A DNA stretch of 64,000 nucleotides from DATFVA01 sp963764235 (GCA_963764235.1 CAVXRO010000007.1:1-64000); one strand, 5' to 3'. Positions 26,158 through 36,741 are shown, counted from the stretch's first letter. Translations and numbers: made by a program. The notes: a model not told the origin generated them from the sequence alone.

Positions 26158-29028
26158 ATGAAATTAAATGGTACTTTTCTAAAAACAGCTTCAGTTTTAT
26201 TTCTGATATTCTTTTTGCTAACGCTGACGCAGGATTCCTTTGCATCCTCCGGAGGAAAGATAACGGGAAAAGTAATAGAAGCAGGAACCAGTGATCCGAT
26301 GCCGGGTGTAAATGTGCAGATTGTCGGACAGTCAATGGGTGCAGCCACAGATATTAACGGAGAATATTATATTCTGAATATACCACCCGGTACCTACCAG
26401 GTGAGAGCATCTATTATAGGCTACAAATCCATAACAAAGACAGGGGTCGAAGTTAGTACCAATCATACTACTGAAATAGACTTTGAAATGGAAGAAACGG
26501 TACTTGAACTGAATGAATCTGTTGTTGTGACTGCAGAAAGACCGCTTGTTGAAAAAGATCTTACATCGTCAAGACATTTTGTATCCGCAGAGGAAATTGC
26601 AGTCAGGCCAACGGCACAGTTTACCGAAATATTAAGTACGTTACCCGGTATAGACAGAAATGCAGCCGGCGAGCTTACAGTAAGGCGCGGATCATTAGAC
26701 CAGGTTGCTTTCCTGATTGACGGTATGAGAGCTAGTAATCCTCTTAATTATCAGCCCTATACTAATATTAACCTCTCTTCAATTCAGGAACTTGAAATAA
26801 TAACGGGTGCTTTTAATGCAGAATACGGCGAGGCGCAATCGGGTGTTTTTAATATAATTACTAAAGAAGGTTCACAGCATATTAGCGGATACGCAGAGAT
26901 GAGATATATTCCTGCTCATCTGCCTCACTGGGGCACAGCTTTTTATGATTATTCATCGCCGAGATACTGGGAGAATTCACACGCACGCCACCTGCAGTGG
27001 TGGATCGATAATCCTGACCAATGGGTTGATCTTAATGGAACCCCCGGAAATGATCCTGCCAGTCAGTTTACTCCTGAACAGGCATATGCACATTATATGA
27101 AAACACATCAGCCTCTGAATGATTACACTAATGAAGCCGGCTACCAGACAGAAGTCTCTCTTGGAGGACCAACGCCGTTAAATGATTTATTCTTTTTTGT
27201 CACAGGAAAATATAGAAACGTTCCGCCTGTTACAGGAAACAGCTACAGGAGCCGAGGAACCTGGTTTGATGGGACGGCAAAGCTGACTTATCATCTTTCC
27301 CCCCAGATGAAATTTATGGCTTCCAGTTTTTATGGCGAGTCAAACACTAATGTGGGTATGGAGTATATGAATTCTGATTTTATTACCAGTTACGGACTTG
27401 CCAGTAAATATGCCTATTACGATTTTGCAGGGTATCCTGAAAATAGCAACAACGGGCAGACACTTCAGTTTACCCATGTTCTTGGACAAAGCACTTTCTA
27501 TGTGCTTCAGTTAAGCAGGATCTTTGATTATACATCGCAGTCGACTTTCCCGGGCGATGCTGATGGCTGGGATACAGGTGTGCCGGAAAATGATATTCTC
27601 AGGGCTAAGGACTCACTGGGAAATGATATTCCTGGAGGAAATAGTGATCTTATCGGGCTTCATACTTCAGGATATTACTACAGGGGTCACGATAAAAATA
27701 CTGATTATACTTTATCGGGAGATATGACTTCTCAGTTAAGTTCAAAAACTCAAATAAAAGCAGGAGGTGATTTTACTTATTATAATCTTAACAGATTCCA
27801 GGAGGCTAAAGCAAACAGAGCCATAGAGAACAGCACATATCATCCTTACGAAGGAAATGTTTATGCCCAGACTAAACTTGAGTTCGAAGGACTAGTGGTT
27901 AATGCCGGTTTGAGATTTGATTTTTACAATCCGAATGATAAAAAGTACCTGGATCCATTTGACCCTTTTGGAATAATTACAGCTCAGCAGAATGATACCA
28001 CGGCAAATCCTCAGACAGAACCAACTTCAACTTTTAGTCAAATCTCGCCGAGACTCGGGATCTCTCACCCGATTAGTGAAAATACGGTATTACATTTTTC
28101 TTATGGTCACTTCTTCCAGAGGGCAAATTTTGGAGATTATGGAGAAGGTTCTGATGTCTCCGGTATTCTTAACACATACATTACTGATCCTCAAACCGGT
28201 TCTCCAACCGTATTTAACCTGGGAAACAGAGACTTAAGGCCTCGTAAAACAGTTGAATACGAACTTGGAATTGAACACAATCTTTCGGGTATAGTCTTCG
28301 ATTTGACCGCTTACTACAAAGATATAACTCAGACGGTCAGAACCATTACTGTTTATATGTATAACGGCGCTCAATATAAAACATCGGGTAACGGTGACTA
28401 TGGCGATTCAAAAGGAGTTGAGATTTCAATTAGGAAACCTTTGACGGGCTACTGGGGGGGGTACTTTAACTATACTTTTACCAGTGGTATCAACGGACGT
28501 TCAGGTGACCCGACCACAATTGTCCCTCCTGGTTCAGACATCCAGGTAAGTCAGACTGACCAAATAGGGGACGATATTGTCTATGATGAACCGAAGTTAA
28601 AATTCGGTCTTACATTTGCTACACCTTCAGATTTCGATTACCTGGGAGGTATATTTAAGGATATGCTGTTTACAATGGATTACCAGATATATTATCCGAA
28701 TAAGAATCTCGCCAACGATGTTTTTTCTGAAGCAGGTGCCCAGTATGAAAGAAATGCAGATAAAAATGCAAAGATAAAGATCAGGAAAGAAGTTGATCTA
28801 GGAATTATTCGTCCTGCTTTTTTTGTTGAAATAGATAATGTATTCAATGATACCTGGACTAACCTGGATATCGTAAAATCAGCATCCCCCGAGGATAGGG
28901 AAACATTTATAAATTCGAGCTTTTCAGTTTATCCCTCAACGCAGCTTGATGGTGCACCTTTTCCTGACATGCTTATGTACAGAAATCTTCCAAGGCAGAT
29001 TACTTTAGGTGTGTCCTTCAGTTATTGA
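26158..29028 (+). CDS. TonB-dependent receptor with carboxypeptidase-like N-terminal domain
   Basis: The protein has 956 residues from the ATG at 26158, chosen because GAGG lies 10 bases upstream and a signal peptide follows (MKLNGTFLKTASVLFLIFFL ... DSFAS). Residues about 35-110 are a CarboxypepD_reg-like domain (GKITGKVIEAGTSDPMPGVN). The plug domain follows (RHFVSAEEIAVRPTAQFTEI ... YGEAQSGVFNIITKEG), then a 22-strand-type barrel ending ITLGVSFSY. Such receptors import oligosaccharides or cofactors using TonB energy. No SusD partner is encoded next to it. The next two genes encode a secreted protein and a PorV-like barrel, a trio often seen in Ignavibacteria. Confidence 0.93.
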   Translation: MKLNGTFLKTASVLFLIFFLLTLTQDSFASSGGKITGKVIEAGTSDPMPGVNVQIVGQSMGAATDINGEYYILNIPPGTYQVRASIIGYKSITKTGVEVSTNHTTEIDFEMEETVLELNESVVVTAERPLVEKDLTSSRHFVSAEEIAVRPTAQFTEILSTLPGIDRNAAGELTVRRGSLDQVAFLIDGMRASNPLNYQPYTNINLSSIQELEIITGAFNAEYGEAQSGVFNIITKEGSQHISGYAEMRYIPAHLPHWGTAFYDYSSPRYWENSHARHLQWWIDNPDQWVDLNGTPGNDPASQFTPEQAYAHYMKTHQPLNDYTNEAGYQTEVSLGGPTPLNDLFFFVTGKYRNVPPVTGNSYRSRGTWFDGTAKLTYHLSPQMKFMASSFYGESNTNVGMEYMNSDFITSYGLASKYAYYDFAGYPENSNNGQTLQFTHVLGQSTFYVLQLSRIFDYTSQSTFPGDADGWDTGVPENDILRAKDSLGNDIPGGNSDLIGLHTSGYYYRGHDKNTDYTLSGDMTSQLSSKTQIKAGGDFTYYNLNRFQEAKANRAIENSTYHPYEGNVYAQTKLEFEGLVVNAGLRFDFYNPNDKKYLDPFDPFGIITAQQNDTTANPQTEPTSTFSQISPRLGISHPISENTVLHFSYGHFFQRANFGDYGEGSDVSGILNTYITDPQTGSPTVFNLGNRDLRPRKTVEYELGIEHNLSGIVFDLTAYYKDITQTVRTITVYMYNGAQYKTSGNGDYGDSKGVEISIRKPLTGYWGGYFNYTFTSGINGRSGDPTTIVPPGSDIQVSQTDQIGDDIVYDEPKLKFGLTFATPSDFDYLGGIFKDMLFTMDYQIYYPNKNLANDVFSEAGAQYERNADKNAKIKIRKEVDLGIIRPAFFVEIDNVFNDTWTNLDIVKSASPEDRETFINSSFSVYPSTQLDGAPFPDMLMYRNLPRQITLGVSFSY

Positions 29029-29053
29029 AATTATTTTGAGAAGAGTATTTATT

Positions 29054-31267
29054 ATGAAAAAACACAAATTAACGAATTTTTTAACTCTTTTGTTCCTTGT
29101 ATTGTGTATAACTTTTACTGCAGAAGCGCAGCAGAATTCAACCACACATACAAGAGGTAAATTATGGGAAACTTTGTATAACTTTGGGTTTATAGGTGAT
29201 CCGGGTGCCTGGGATTATACAGAAGTTACAGGTATTGGCTTTTTCCCCGGTTTCGGGGGATTTACATATCCCAGTAAGGAAAAAGAGGCGAACGGTTTTA
29301 TTACTGATGCTAATTTTCATAATTTCAGATCGGGACCCTGGATAATTGCAAAGAATGCAACCACATTAATACCTCCGGGATTTACTCCTCAGCAAAAAAA
29401 TTTTCTCCTTTACCATTCCTCCCTTGCAACTCTGACCGATGATTACGGAGTTGTTACAGGAGATATAATGCCTTTTAAGAAGACTAAAAATTTTTCCAAT
29501 AAACCAAGTTTTAACCCCCAGCTTCCTGAAGAAATAAATTACGTTGAGTTTCCTACAGCAACCGGAATCACTGTAAAACAAAGGTCTATGGAGTGGAGCT
29601 ATCCGGGGTATAATGATTTCATTATTTATGATTATGTTTTTAAGAACACAGGAGAACTGGCAATTCCTGCTGCCGGCCAGGTTATGCATTATGATCAGAC
29701 GCTAAATGAAGTCTGGTTTGTTTTCCACAGTGGTATACAGGTGTCTACGAAAGGAGTTATAAACTTTCATTATAATTCTGATTTCCTTTCTTCAGCTGCT
29801 CCAGCCGGCGGTTTCGGCTGGCACCCTGGAAGCGGTTACACAGATTACTGGGTAGTCCAGAACGACCAGCCTGATGGTAAAGGGTTATTCTATTACAGCA
29901 GGGATTATAACGGCGGCAGAGAACCTGTACCGTGGGATCAATATGGTTTAAAGACAAATTGGCAGGATCAGTTGCGCAAAGTTCCCGGGATGCCCCCCCA
30001 ACTGCAGGATCCGTCAGGCTTCGGGTTTACATTCCTTTACAGAACCCCGCCTTCCGGTGCGGATCCAAATGAAGCCGACCCTACCCACTTTAGTATTTAT
30101 TCTGATGAGGCTGAGAGGTTTGAGGGAAAAACCGTCGACTTTGAAACCTTTGGACTTCGTTCCTTCAGCCTGTCACAGCTATATGATTTTATAAAAACTG
30201 ATCACCGTGTACCAAATAATGGGAAACTCTATTGCTGGTATACCAGTTCATTCGGTCCTTATACCCTGGCTCCAGGTGATTCTGTTAGAATTATACTCGC
30301 AGAAGTAGGCGGAACCCTTGATCTGCATCAGGTTTATCAGGGAGACCCAGATCACTGGCTGAAGAACTTTACTGAAGATTATATGCATGATAGTCTTGCG
30401 GTAGATATGCAGCGAAATGTTGATGCGGTTCGCAATGCAGTTAAGTGGGGCATTGGAGCCAAAGTTGATGGAATAGATCTGGCTGCTGATGTGCCGGATC
30501 CTCCGCCTGCGCCCGACTGCCAGGCCATAAATGCTTCATACAGTGGAGATACAGCTATCATTGCTGTTAGATGGGATAAACTTGCGGAAGAAGCTCAGTA
30601 TACAGATGGTTCAGGTCAGGTATTTTATGATGGTTCTACCGATTTAAGCGGGTATAGGATTTATCGCGGTGTGGATAAACGAGGCATATGGGATTTAATT
30701 GCAGATATTCCTAAAAACGAGTTCAGCAAATACTGGGATCCTGAAATTAATGAGTATAACTATAAAGATTATACTGTGATGTTCGGGTTTGAATATTATT
30801 ATTATGTGGAAGCTTATAACTCAACTCCAAAGCAATGGACGTCAGCGAATGGTATTGTGGTAGACAACCTGCCTGAACTTGTCAGCGGTGATTACAATAT
30901 CACTCCCAATACAAGTACAAAACCGGGACCTGTTGATATACAGAAAGAAGGCTGGGATGTTTTTGTTGCACCGAATCCGTATATAGACGGTGACCCTGAG
31001 CATAGCTTCCCAACCCAGTATAAGATAGAATTCAGGAAACTACCTGAAAGAGCTACTATCCATATCTATAGTCTTTCCGGGGACCTCGTAAAAGTACTTC
31101 ATCACCAGCCGGATCAATATGGGAACCTTGCAGGAAGCATTGCCTGGGATCAGCGTTCGGATTCGGGTCTCCTGGTTGCACCCGGCTTGTACATTTATGT
31201 TGTAGAATCAGAGACAGAAGGGACGGTAGGATCAAGAGCTACCGGAAAATTAATGATAATTCGTTGA
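29054..31267 (+). CDS. Secreted protein accompanying the TonB receptor
   Basis: The protein has 737 residues from the ATG at 29054, where a signal peptide begins (MKKHKLTNFLTLLFLVLCIT, cleavage after AEAQ). The upstream in-frame start overlaps the receptor gene and is unlikely. The protein is rich in Tyr, Trp, Pro and Gly. Around residues 500-640 it has a fibronectin-type module (DLSGYRIYRGVDKRGIWDLI). The end is a divergent sorting-like domain (FVAPNPYIDGDPEHSF; ERATIHIYSLSGDLVKVLHH; GLYIYVVESE). It has no known catalytic motif. It probably sits on the cell surface next to the receptor. Confidence 0.75.
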   Translation: MKKHKLTNFLTLLFLVLCITFTAEAQQNSTTHTRGKLWETLYNFGFIGDPGAWDYTEVTGIGFFPGFGGFTYPSKEKEANGFITDANFHNFRSGPWIIAKNATTLIPPGFTPQQKNFLLYHSSLATLTDDYGVVTGDIMPFKKTKNFSNKPSFNPQLPEEINYVEFPTATGITVKQRSMEWSYPGYNDFIIYDYVFKNTGELAIPAAGQVMHYDQTLNEVWFVFHSGIQVSTKGVINFHYNSDFLSSAAPAGGFGWHPGSGYTDYWVVQNDQPDGKGLFYYSRDYNGGREPVPWDQYGLKTNWQDQLRKVPGMPPQLQDPSGFGFTFLYRTPPSGADPNEADPTHFSIYSDEAERFEGKTVDFETFGLRSFSLSQLYDFIKTDHRVPNNGKLYCWYTSSFGPYTLAPGDSVRIILAEVGGTLDLHQVYQGDPDHWLKNFTEDYMHDSLAVDMQRNVDAVRNAVKWGIGAKVDGIDLAADVPDPPPAPDCQAINASYSGDTAIIAVRWDKLAEEAQYTDGSGQVFYDGSTDLSGYRIYRGVDKRGIWDLIADIPKNEFSKYWDPEINEYNYKDYTVMFGFEYYYYVEAYNSTPKQWTSANGIVVDNLPELVSGDYNITPNTSTKPGPVDIQKEGWDVFVAPNPYIDGDPEHSFPTQYKIEFRKLPERATIHIYSLSGDLVKVLHHQPDQYGNLAGSIAWDQRSDSGLLVAPGLYIYVVESETEGTVGSRATGKLMIIR

Positions 31268-31297
31268 TGAAAACGGATCATTGTCGGAGGATTTAAA

Positions 31298-32284
31298 GTG
31301 AAAAATTTTAAAATATTATTACTCGTTTTAATTATTGGAGCTATCCAGGTTAGCTACGGACAGTTCAATAAAGCCGGCAGGACAACAATGCAATTCCTTA
31401 AAATCGGGAATGGATCCAGGCAGGTTGCTCTTGGTGAGGCCTCTATAGCTGGTGTTCAGGATATCAATGCGATTTTCTGGAATCCTGCTGCAATTACAGG
31501 AATTAATGGTGCAGAGGCAGCTTTCAATTATAATAAATGGATTGCCGATCTTAATGTCCTTTCAGGTGCCGTTGGTTATAATATCCCCGGAATTGCAACA
31601 ATTGCTATGAATTATATCTCCCTGGACTACGGAGACATTCCTGAAGCGGTTGTTACAAGTACATCAGGTGGTATAGATACACGGACAGGTTCCTTTTTTA
31701 CAGGAAGTGATGTGCTGGTAGGATTCGGAATTGCTCATCAGTTTACGGATAAATTATCGGTTGGGGTTAATTTAAAATATATGCAGGAAAAGCTTCATAT
31801 CTATTCCTCTGATTTATGGGGATTCGATGTTGGAAGTTTTTATGATACGGGATGGCGCGGAATTAGGATTGCTATGAGTGCTCAAAACTTTTCTACCCAG
31901 GCAAGGTTTCTGCATACAAAGGAAGAAGAACAACAGACATACGAAATCCCCCTTATATATAGGATTGGAGTATCGATAGATCTTATGGGCGGAAAGGATT
32001 TGTTCCTTGGTGGTGAGCCCGATCAGCATAAAGTTACTCTGAATGTCGATGCTATCCATAGCAACGATTACAAGGAAAGGCTGCACCTCGGGCTGGAATA
32101 TAAAATCTATGGAATATTTTCTTTAAGAGGCGGTTATAAATTGAACTACGATGAAGGAAATCTGAGCTTCGGCGCAGGTGTTGACTATTCGATTGACGGG
32201 TTCAGATTTAATTTTGATTACGCATATGTTAATTATGATTTTCTTGAGTCACCCCATAGGTTTACTGTAAGCTTAGGTTTTTAG
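31298..32284 (+). CDS. PorV/PorQ-family outer-membrane protein
   Basis: The protein has 328 residues from a GTG start with CGGAGG 8 bases upstream. It has a signal peptide (cleavage after QVSYGQ). The beginning, TMQFLKIGNGSRQVALGEAS followed by DINAIFWNPAAI, is diagnostic for the PorV/PorQ-like family, and it ends as a beta-barrel (RFTVSLGF). PorV shuttles T9SS cargo to the surface attachment machinery; paralogues with unknown clients are frequent. Here it follows the TonB receptor and its secreted partner, so it may serve that partner. Confidence 0.85.
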   Translation: MKNFKILLLVLIIGAIQVSYGQFNKAGRTTMQFLKIGNGSRQVALGEASIAGVQDINAIFWNPAAITGINGAEAAFNYNKWIADLNVLSGAVGYNIPGIATIAMNYISLDYGDIPEAVVTSTSGGIDTRTGSFFTGSDVLVGFGIAHQFTDKLSVGVNLKYMQEKLHIYSSDLWGFDVGSFYDTGWRGIRIAMSAQNFSTQARFLHTKEEEQQTYEIPLIYRIGVSIDLMGGKDLFLGGEPDQHKVTLNVDAIHSNDYKERLHLGLEYKIYGIFSLRGGYKLNYDEGNLSFGAGVDYSIDGFRFNFDYAYVNYDFLESPHRFTVSLGF

Positions 32285-32296
32285 AATTAAGGATAA

Positions 32297-32481
32297 ATGG
32301 TTTTTAGGGATAGATTTATAATTTTTGTGATAATATTTCTTTTACTGCCGATAGTCTCATACGGCAGTTATCAATTTTCGCTCTCAGACGAACCTGGCCC
32401 CCACCTCAAAATACCTCCGGTTATATAAACAATGCTCCCATAGATGGTTTTAGTCATACACATGTCAGCGGTAAGCATTGA
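32297..32481 (+). pseudogene. Remnant of a GH92-like alpha-mannosidase gene
   Basis: The ATG at 32297 opens a 43-codon frame that begins with a clean signal peptide (MVFRDRFIIFVIIFLLLPIV, SYG) and soon stops. In another frame just after the stop comes NAPIDGFSHTHVSGKH and a stop. FSHTHVSG is a GH92 hallmark: the intact GH92 protein of this window has GHTHLSGTG at the same place. Only the N-terminal signal and the HTHVSG block remain, so this is a heavily deleted gene. Its survival as a translated small peptide is doubtful. Confidence 0.55.
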
Positions 32482-32546
32482 ATGAGGCAGCCCCGGAGGC
32501 TGATAAAATTTTACAATCTAAAGATTTATGATAAGGAAGAACGTAA

Positions 32547-35500
32547 ATGGCATTCTCTAATAAATTAGTTACAGGCGAAATCCTGACCCGCGAAAATTTT
32601 AAGACTCCTCCAAAAGAAATGGGGATTCTGCCTTTCTGGTTCTGGAATGGTGAAATGGATGAACAAGAGATGGAATGGCAGATAAAAGAATACAAGTCGC
32701 AGGGTATACCAGGCTTTTTTATCCATGGAAGATTCGGTGAGAAAATCGGTTATCTGTCGGATACGTGGTTTGAAAGAGTAAAATATGCGGTAAAAAAAGC
32801 AAAAGAAATCGGAATCGATGCATGGGTTTACGATGAAATGAACTGGCCGAGCGGTACAGCTGAAAGGCAGGTGCCGAAACAATTTCCTCATCTCAGGCAA
32901 AAATACCTGGAACTTGTTCCACTGATGGTGGAAGGTCCTTTGTTTACTTTTCTTGAAGCAACGGATGACAGGTACGTTAACACAGGGAATTCCAGACCTA
33001 TAGCGGCCTTCGCCTGTTCAGATGAAGAATACAGGAACGGAATAAAAGACCTGATTGATCTGACGCCTAATTTGTCTTTTAATGCCGTAATTCCCTGGGA
33101 AGCTCCGGCAGGGAAATGGAGACTGCTCTATTTTCTCGAAAAAGAAATCGATTACTACATAGATGCATTAAACCCGGAGTCAACAGAGAGATTTCTTCAG
33201 CTTACACATGAAAAATACAAAAAGGCTGTCGGTGAGGATTTCGGCACTATTGTACCGGGATTTTATACAGATGAACCGGCAATGCATTACTATCACATTG
33301 GTCTCGATAACCTTGTGATACCATGGTCCTCACAGATGTTTAAGATTTTCCGTACAAGGAGAGGCTACGACCTCAAACCATATCTCCCGGCTCTATATAC
33401 TTCAATGGGTGATATAACATCGAAAATACGGTATGATTTCTGGAAAACACTTACCGAGCAATATTCTGAATCCTATTATAAGAAAATACACGACTGGTGT
33501 GAGTCGAATGGTGTCTTATTCACAGGTCATCTTCTGGGGGAAGAATGGCTCAGAATTCATGCCCGCTGTGAAGGAAACATTTTTAAACATCTGAAGCATA
33601 TGCATATAACGGGCGTTGACCACCTTTATCCAAAAATAGGAACGGAGGAGGAACCTGACCAACACGTTGCACTAAAACTTGCAAGTTCAGCCGCACACCA
33701 TTACGGAAGTAACAGGCTGCTTTGTGAATCAATGGGTGGAACGTACTGGGACTGTACACTTGAGAGGATGAAATGGATAGCTAACTGGGAATATGTCCTT
33801 GGCGTTTCCATCTTTAATAATCATGGCTATCATTATTCGATTGAAGGAGAAAGAAAAAGGGATTGGCCGCCTTCACAATTTTATCATCATACATGGTGGA
33901 AATATTATAACAGGTTTACAGAATATATGGCCAGGCTGGGACATATTCTTTCCGGCGGAAGACACGTAGCCAAAGTTTTAATGCTATATCCCATAAATTC
34001 AATTTGGACCAACTATACGCCGCAAGCCAGGAATGAAATAGGCGACGCAACTGAATTTGCCTTTAATTATCTGACTGATACACTGCTTAAACTTCACTAT
34101 GACTTTGACTATGTAGATGAGGATATTCTGAATGAAGCAGAAATTAAAAACGGCAAAATCAAGATCCGTGAAGAAGAGTATTCATTGCTTATTTTACCGC
34201 CAATTACACACATCCAGAAGGATACATATTCGTCGATACAGAAATTCTTGAAAGGCGGAGGCAAGGTTATCGCCGATTCGCTGCTTCCGGTGGGACTCCT
34301 TGATTATGACAAAAAGGACTCAGCGATAAAAATCGAAAAACTATTCGGAACAAATCCTGAAAAATTACTAAAGAATTTTTCTAACGGTGCTAAGTTCAGC
34401 ATCAAACACAAAAACACGGTTGGAGATGTATACCTGTTGAACGGAAAAGGGATGCACAGAGAAAGAAAGAAAAATGAATTAAAGAAAATCCTTAACCAGT
34501 GCATAGCTCCTGATGTCACTATTAGCAGTGAGAATGTCTTTTACCTGCACCGCGTAAAGGATGATTTTGATATTTACTTCTTTGTGAATACTTCTCAAAA
34601 GAATATAGGAAAAGTAAATATCACTTTCGAGAAAACCGGAAAACCTGAACTCTGGGATGCTAACAAGGGAGTAATGAACCCGATACATGTATTTGATATA
34701 AAAAATGGCAGATTGAACCTTACTCTGCATTTTGCTGAAAGTGATTCTCATATAGTAATTATTAATAATACTCCGGCAGATACCTTTATTACCAGAACAA
34801 ACCTGGTAATTGAAGAATTTGACGGACAGGTCATTAAGGGATATACTGCCGGAGATGAGGAGCCGGTCTATGCGGCGGTTAAAACTGGTTCAGGCAGAAA
34901 AACACTCAAAGCAGAAGCTCATAAAAAATTGAAGCCTATTAAATTCGGAAGGGAGTTCAAGTTTGAGATAGAGGGAGATAATGTACTCTGCATTTATAAC
35001 TGGAAGATGGGAGTTGATGTACCTGATGTGGAAGATAATTTTTACAGTCCGGGATTTGACGACTCCAGCTGGCAGGCTGTAACCATGGGAGCATGGGAAA
35101 TGCAGCTACCCCAGGAAAGGGACAATGAATATTACCCCGTTCCTCTATTCTACAGGACGTCTTTTAGTATCAGTGAAATTCCTTCGTCCCTGCTGCTGCT
35201 GATTGACGGGTTCAGCGGAAGCAGCTACAGATTATTTATTAATGGCAATGAAATAACAGATAAGGGGGAGAGAAGCAGTTTAGATGCAGAGATAAAAGAA
35301 GTCGATATCAGATCATTTGTAAAAGAAGGTGAAAATAATGTTGCGGTAAAATTGATTGCTGAACGAAGAACTGACGGCATACTTGACCTGTTGAAAATTG
35401 TCGGCAACTTTGCCCTTAACCCATTGGACAAAGGATATACAATTATCAGTCAGCCTGAAAAAATAAAGCTCGGTGACTGGACAAAGCAGGGATATCCTTT

Positions 35501-35837
35501 CTATTCGGGAACCGCAAAGTACATTGCAGAAATAAACATTCCTGAAAAATATACAGAGGGTAAATTGTTCCTTGAGGCTGAATGCGGAGAAGATGTTCTT
35601 GAAATCTCCATGAATGACAACGAACCTGTCGTTATCCCCTGGCATCCATATAAGACTGATATTTCCGGAATGATCAAGGCAGGTTCGAATACAATTACCA
35701 TTAAAGTCACGAACACATTAATTAACATTCTGGAAGGAGTCCAGAAGGAATCAGGACTCTTTAAAAGAACCATTAATATTTCACTCAAATATCTACACAT
35801 TATCATTTTAAGGGAGTTCATAAATTATTATGAGTAA
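32547..35837 (+). CDS. GH106-like glycosidase (putative alpha-L-rhamnosidase)
   Basis: The protein has 1,096 residues and no signal peptide. The N-terminal barrel opens with LPFWFWNGEMDEQEMEWQIK, then GIPGFFIHGRFG and AWVYDEMNWPSG, the pattern of GH106 and related rhamnosidase-like proteins (FWFWNG, FIH, YDExxxPSG). An extended central part (YHHTWWKYYNRFTEYMARLG) and a glutamine-amidotransferase-like domain (VLMLYP ... YSLLILPPITHIQ) follow. The C-terminus is a GH2-type sugar-binding beta-sandwich (VEDNFYSPGFDDSSWQ ... PLFYRTSFSI). It would act on imported oligosaccharides in the cytoplasm. It heads the long run of catabolic genes. The family call is firmer than the substrate. Confidence 0.7.
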   Translation: MAFSNKLVTGEILTRENFKTPPKEMGILPFWFWNGEMDEQEMEWQIKEYKSQGIPGFFIHGRFGEKIGYLSDTWFERVKYAVKKAKEIGIDAWVYDEMNWPSGTAERQVPKQFPHLRQKYLELVPLMVEGPLFTFLEATDDRYVNTGNSRPIAAFACSDEEYRNGIKDLIDLTPNLSFNAVIPWEAPAGKWRLLYFLEKEIDYYIDALNPESTERFLQLTHEKYKKAVGEDFGTIVPGFYTDEPAMHYYHIGLDNLVIPWSSQMFKIFRTRRGYDLKPYLPALYTSMGDITSKIRYDFWKTLTEQYSESYYKKIHDWCESNGVLFTGHLLGEEWLRIHARCEGNIFKHLKHMHITGVDHLYPKIGTEEEPDQHVALKLASSAAHHYGSNRLLCESMGGTYWDCTLERMKWIANWEYVLGVSIFNNHGYHYSIEGERKRDWPPSQFYHHTWWKYYNRFTEYMARLGHILSGGRHVAKVLMLYPINSIWTNYTPQARNEIGDATEFAFNYLTDTLLKLHYDFDYVDEDILNEAEIKNGKIKIREEEYSLLILPPITHIQKDTYSSIQKFLKGGGKVIADSLLPVGLLDYDKKDSAIKIEKLFGTNPEKLLKNFSNGAKFSIKHKNTVGDVYLLNGKGMHRERKKNELKKILNQCIAPDVTISSENVFYLHRVKDDFDIYFFVNTSQKNIGKVNITFEKTGKPELWDANKGVMNPIHVFDIKNGRLNLTLHFAESDSHIVIINNTPADTFITRTNLVIEEFDGQVIKGYTAGDEEPVYAAVKTGSGRKTLKAEAHKKLKPIKFGREFKFEIEGDNVLCIYNWKMGVDVPDVEDNFYSPGFDDSSWQAVTMGAWEMQLPQERDNEYYPVPLFYRTSFSISEIPSSLLLLIDGFSGSSYRLFINGNEITDKGERSSLDAEIKEVDIRSFVKEGENNVAVKLIAERRTDGILDLLKIVGNFALNPLDKGYTIISQPEKIKLGDWTKQGYPFYSGTAKYIAEINIPEKYTEGKLFLEAECGEDVLEISMNDNEPVVIPWHPYKTDISGMIKAGSNTITIKVTNTLINILEGVQKESGLFKRTINISLKYLHIIILREFINYYE

Positions 35838-36741
35838 GGACGGAGTTCTTGTAGTAGGCAGCGCGAATATGGATCTGGTAGTCCAGTGCAGCAGGTTCCC
35901 GCTTCCCGGCGAGACAATATTCGGGAACAATTTCCAAATGTTTCCCGGAGGTAAGGGAGCAAACCAGGCTGTAAGCTGTGCAAGACTGGGTATAAAAACC
36001 AGCTTTATCGGAAAAATGGGTCAGGACGAACTGGGCAACAGACTTTCTGAAACTATGAAAAAAGACGGTGTCGATCTATCGAACCTTTTTATTGATGAAA
36101 AAGAACATACCGGTACGGCTTTAATTACTGTGGATTCGAACGGGCAGAACCAGATTATCGTCATCTCAGGAAGCAATATGAAGTTAACTTCTTCAGATAT
36201 ACGAAAGAAGAAAGCAGTTTTCGCGGGAGCGAGGGTAGTACTCACCCAGCTTGAGATTCCTATTGAAACAGTAATCGAAACAGCCAGACTAACAAAGGAA
36301 AACAATTCGATATTCATCTTAAATCCTGCTCCTGCCTGTGAATTACCGGATGAAATTCTTCCGCTGGTAGATTATCTGACACCCAATGAAACCGAACTTC
36401 AGTTGTTATCGAATATGATGGTAACCGATGAAAATTCTGCTGAAAAAGCTGCGAAACTGCTTCTTTCAAAAGGCGCACAGAATATAATTATTACGCTGGG
36501 TGAAAAAGGTGCTCTGCTTGTAAATCAATATCATACAGAATTATTTGCAACAACTAAAGTTAAGGTCGTTGATACAACTGCTGCCGGCGATGCTTTTAAC
36601 GGAGCACTTGCATACTCTCTGGCCTGTGATAAAAAAATATCTGAAGCAATTTACTTTGCCAACAAGGCGGCATCCATCTCCGTGACAAGAATGGGTGCTC
36701 AAAGCTCCATGCCGGTAATTGCTGAATTACAGTCAGTATAA
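35830..36741 (+). CDS. rbsK: Ribokinase
   Basis: The protein has 303 residues of PfkB/ribokinase fold: VVGSANMDLVVQ at the start, PGGKGANQAV for substrate binding and DTTAAGDAFNGAL with the catalytic aspartate near the C-terminus. It phosphorylates ribose or a related furanose with ATP. The start overlaps the end of the GH106-like gene by eight bases, so the two are translationally coupled, and rbsD follows. Confidence 0.88.
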   Translation: MSKDGVLVVGSANMDLVVQCSRFPLPGETIFGNNFQMFPGGKGANQAVSCARLGIKTSFIGKMGQDELGNRLSETMKKDGVDLSNLFIDEKEHTGTALITVDSNGQNQIIVISGSNMKLTSSDIRKKKAVFAGARVVLTQLEIPIETVIETARLTKENNSIFILNPAPACELPDEILPLVDYLTPNETELQLLSNMMVTDENSAEKAAKLLLSKGAQNIIITLGEKGALLVNQYHTELFATTKVKVVDTTAAGDAFNGALAYSLACDKKISEAIYFANKAASISVTRMGAQSSMPVIAELQSV

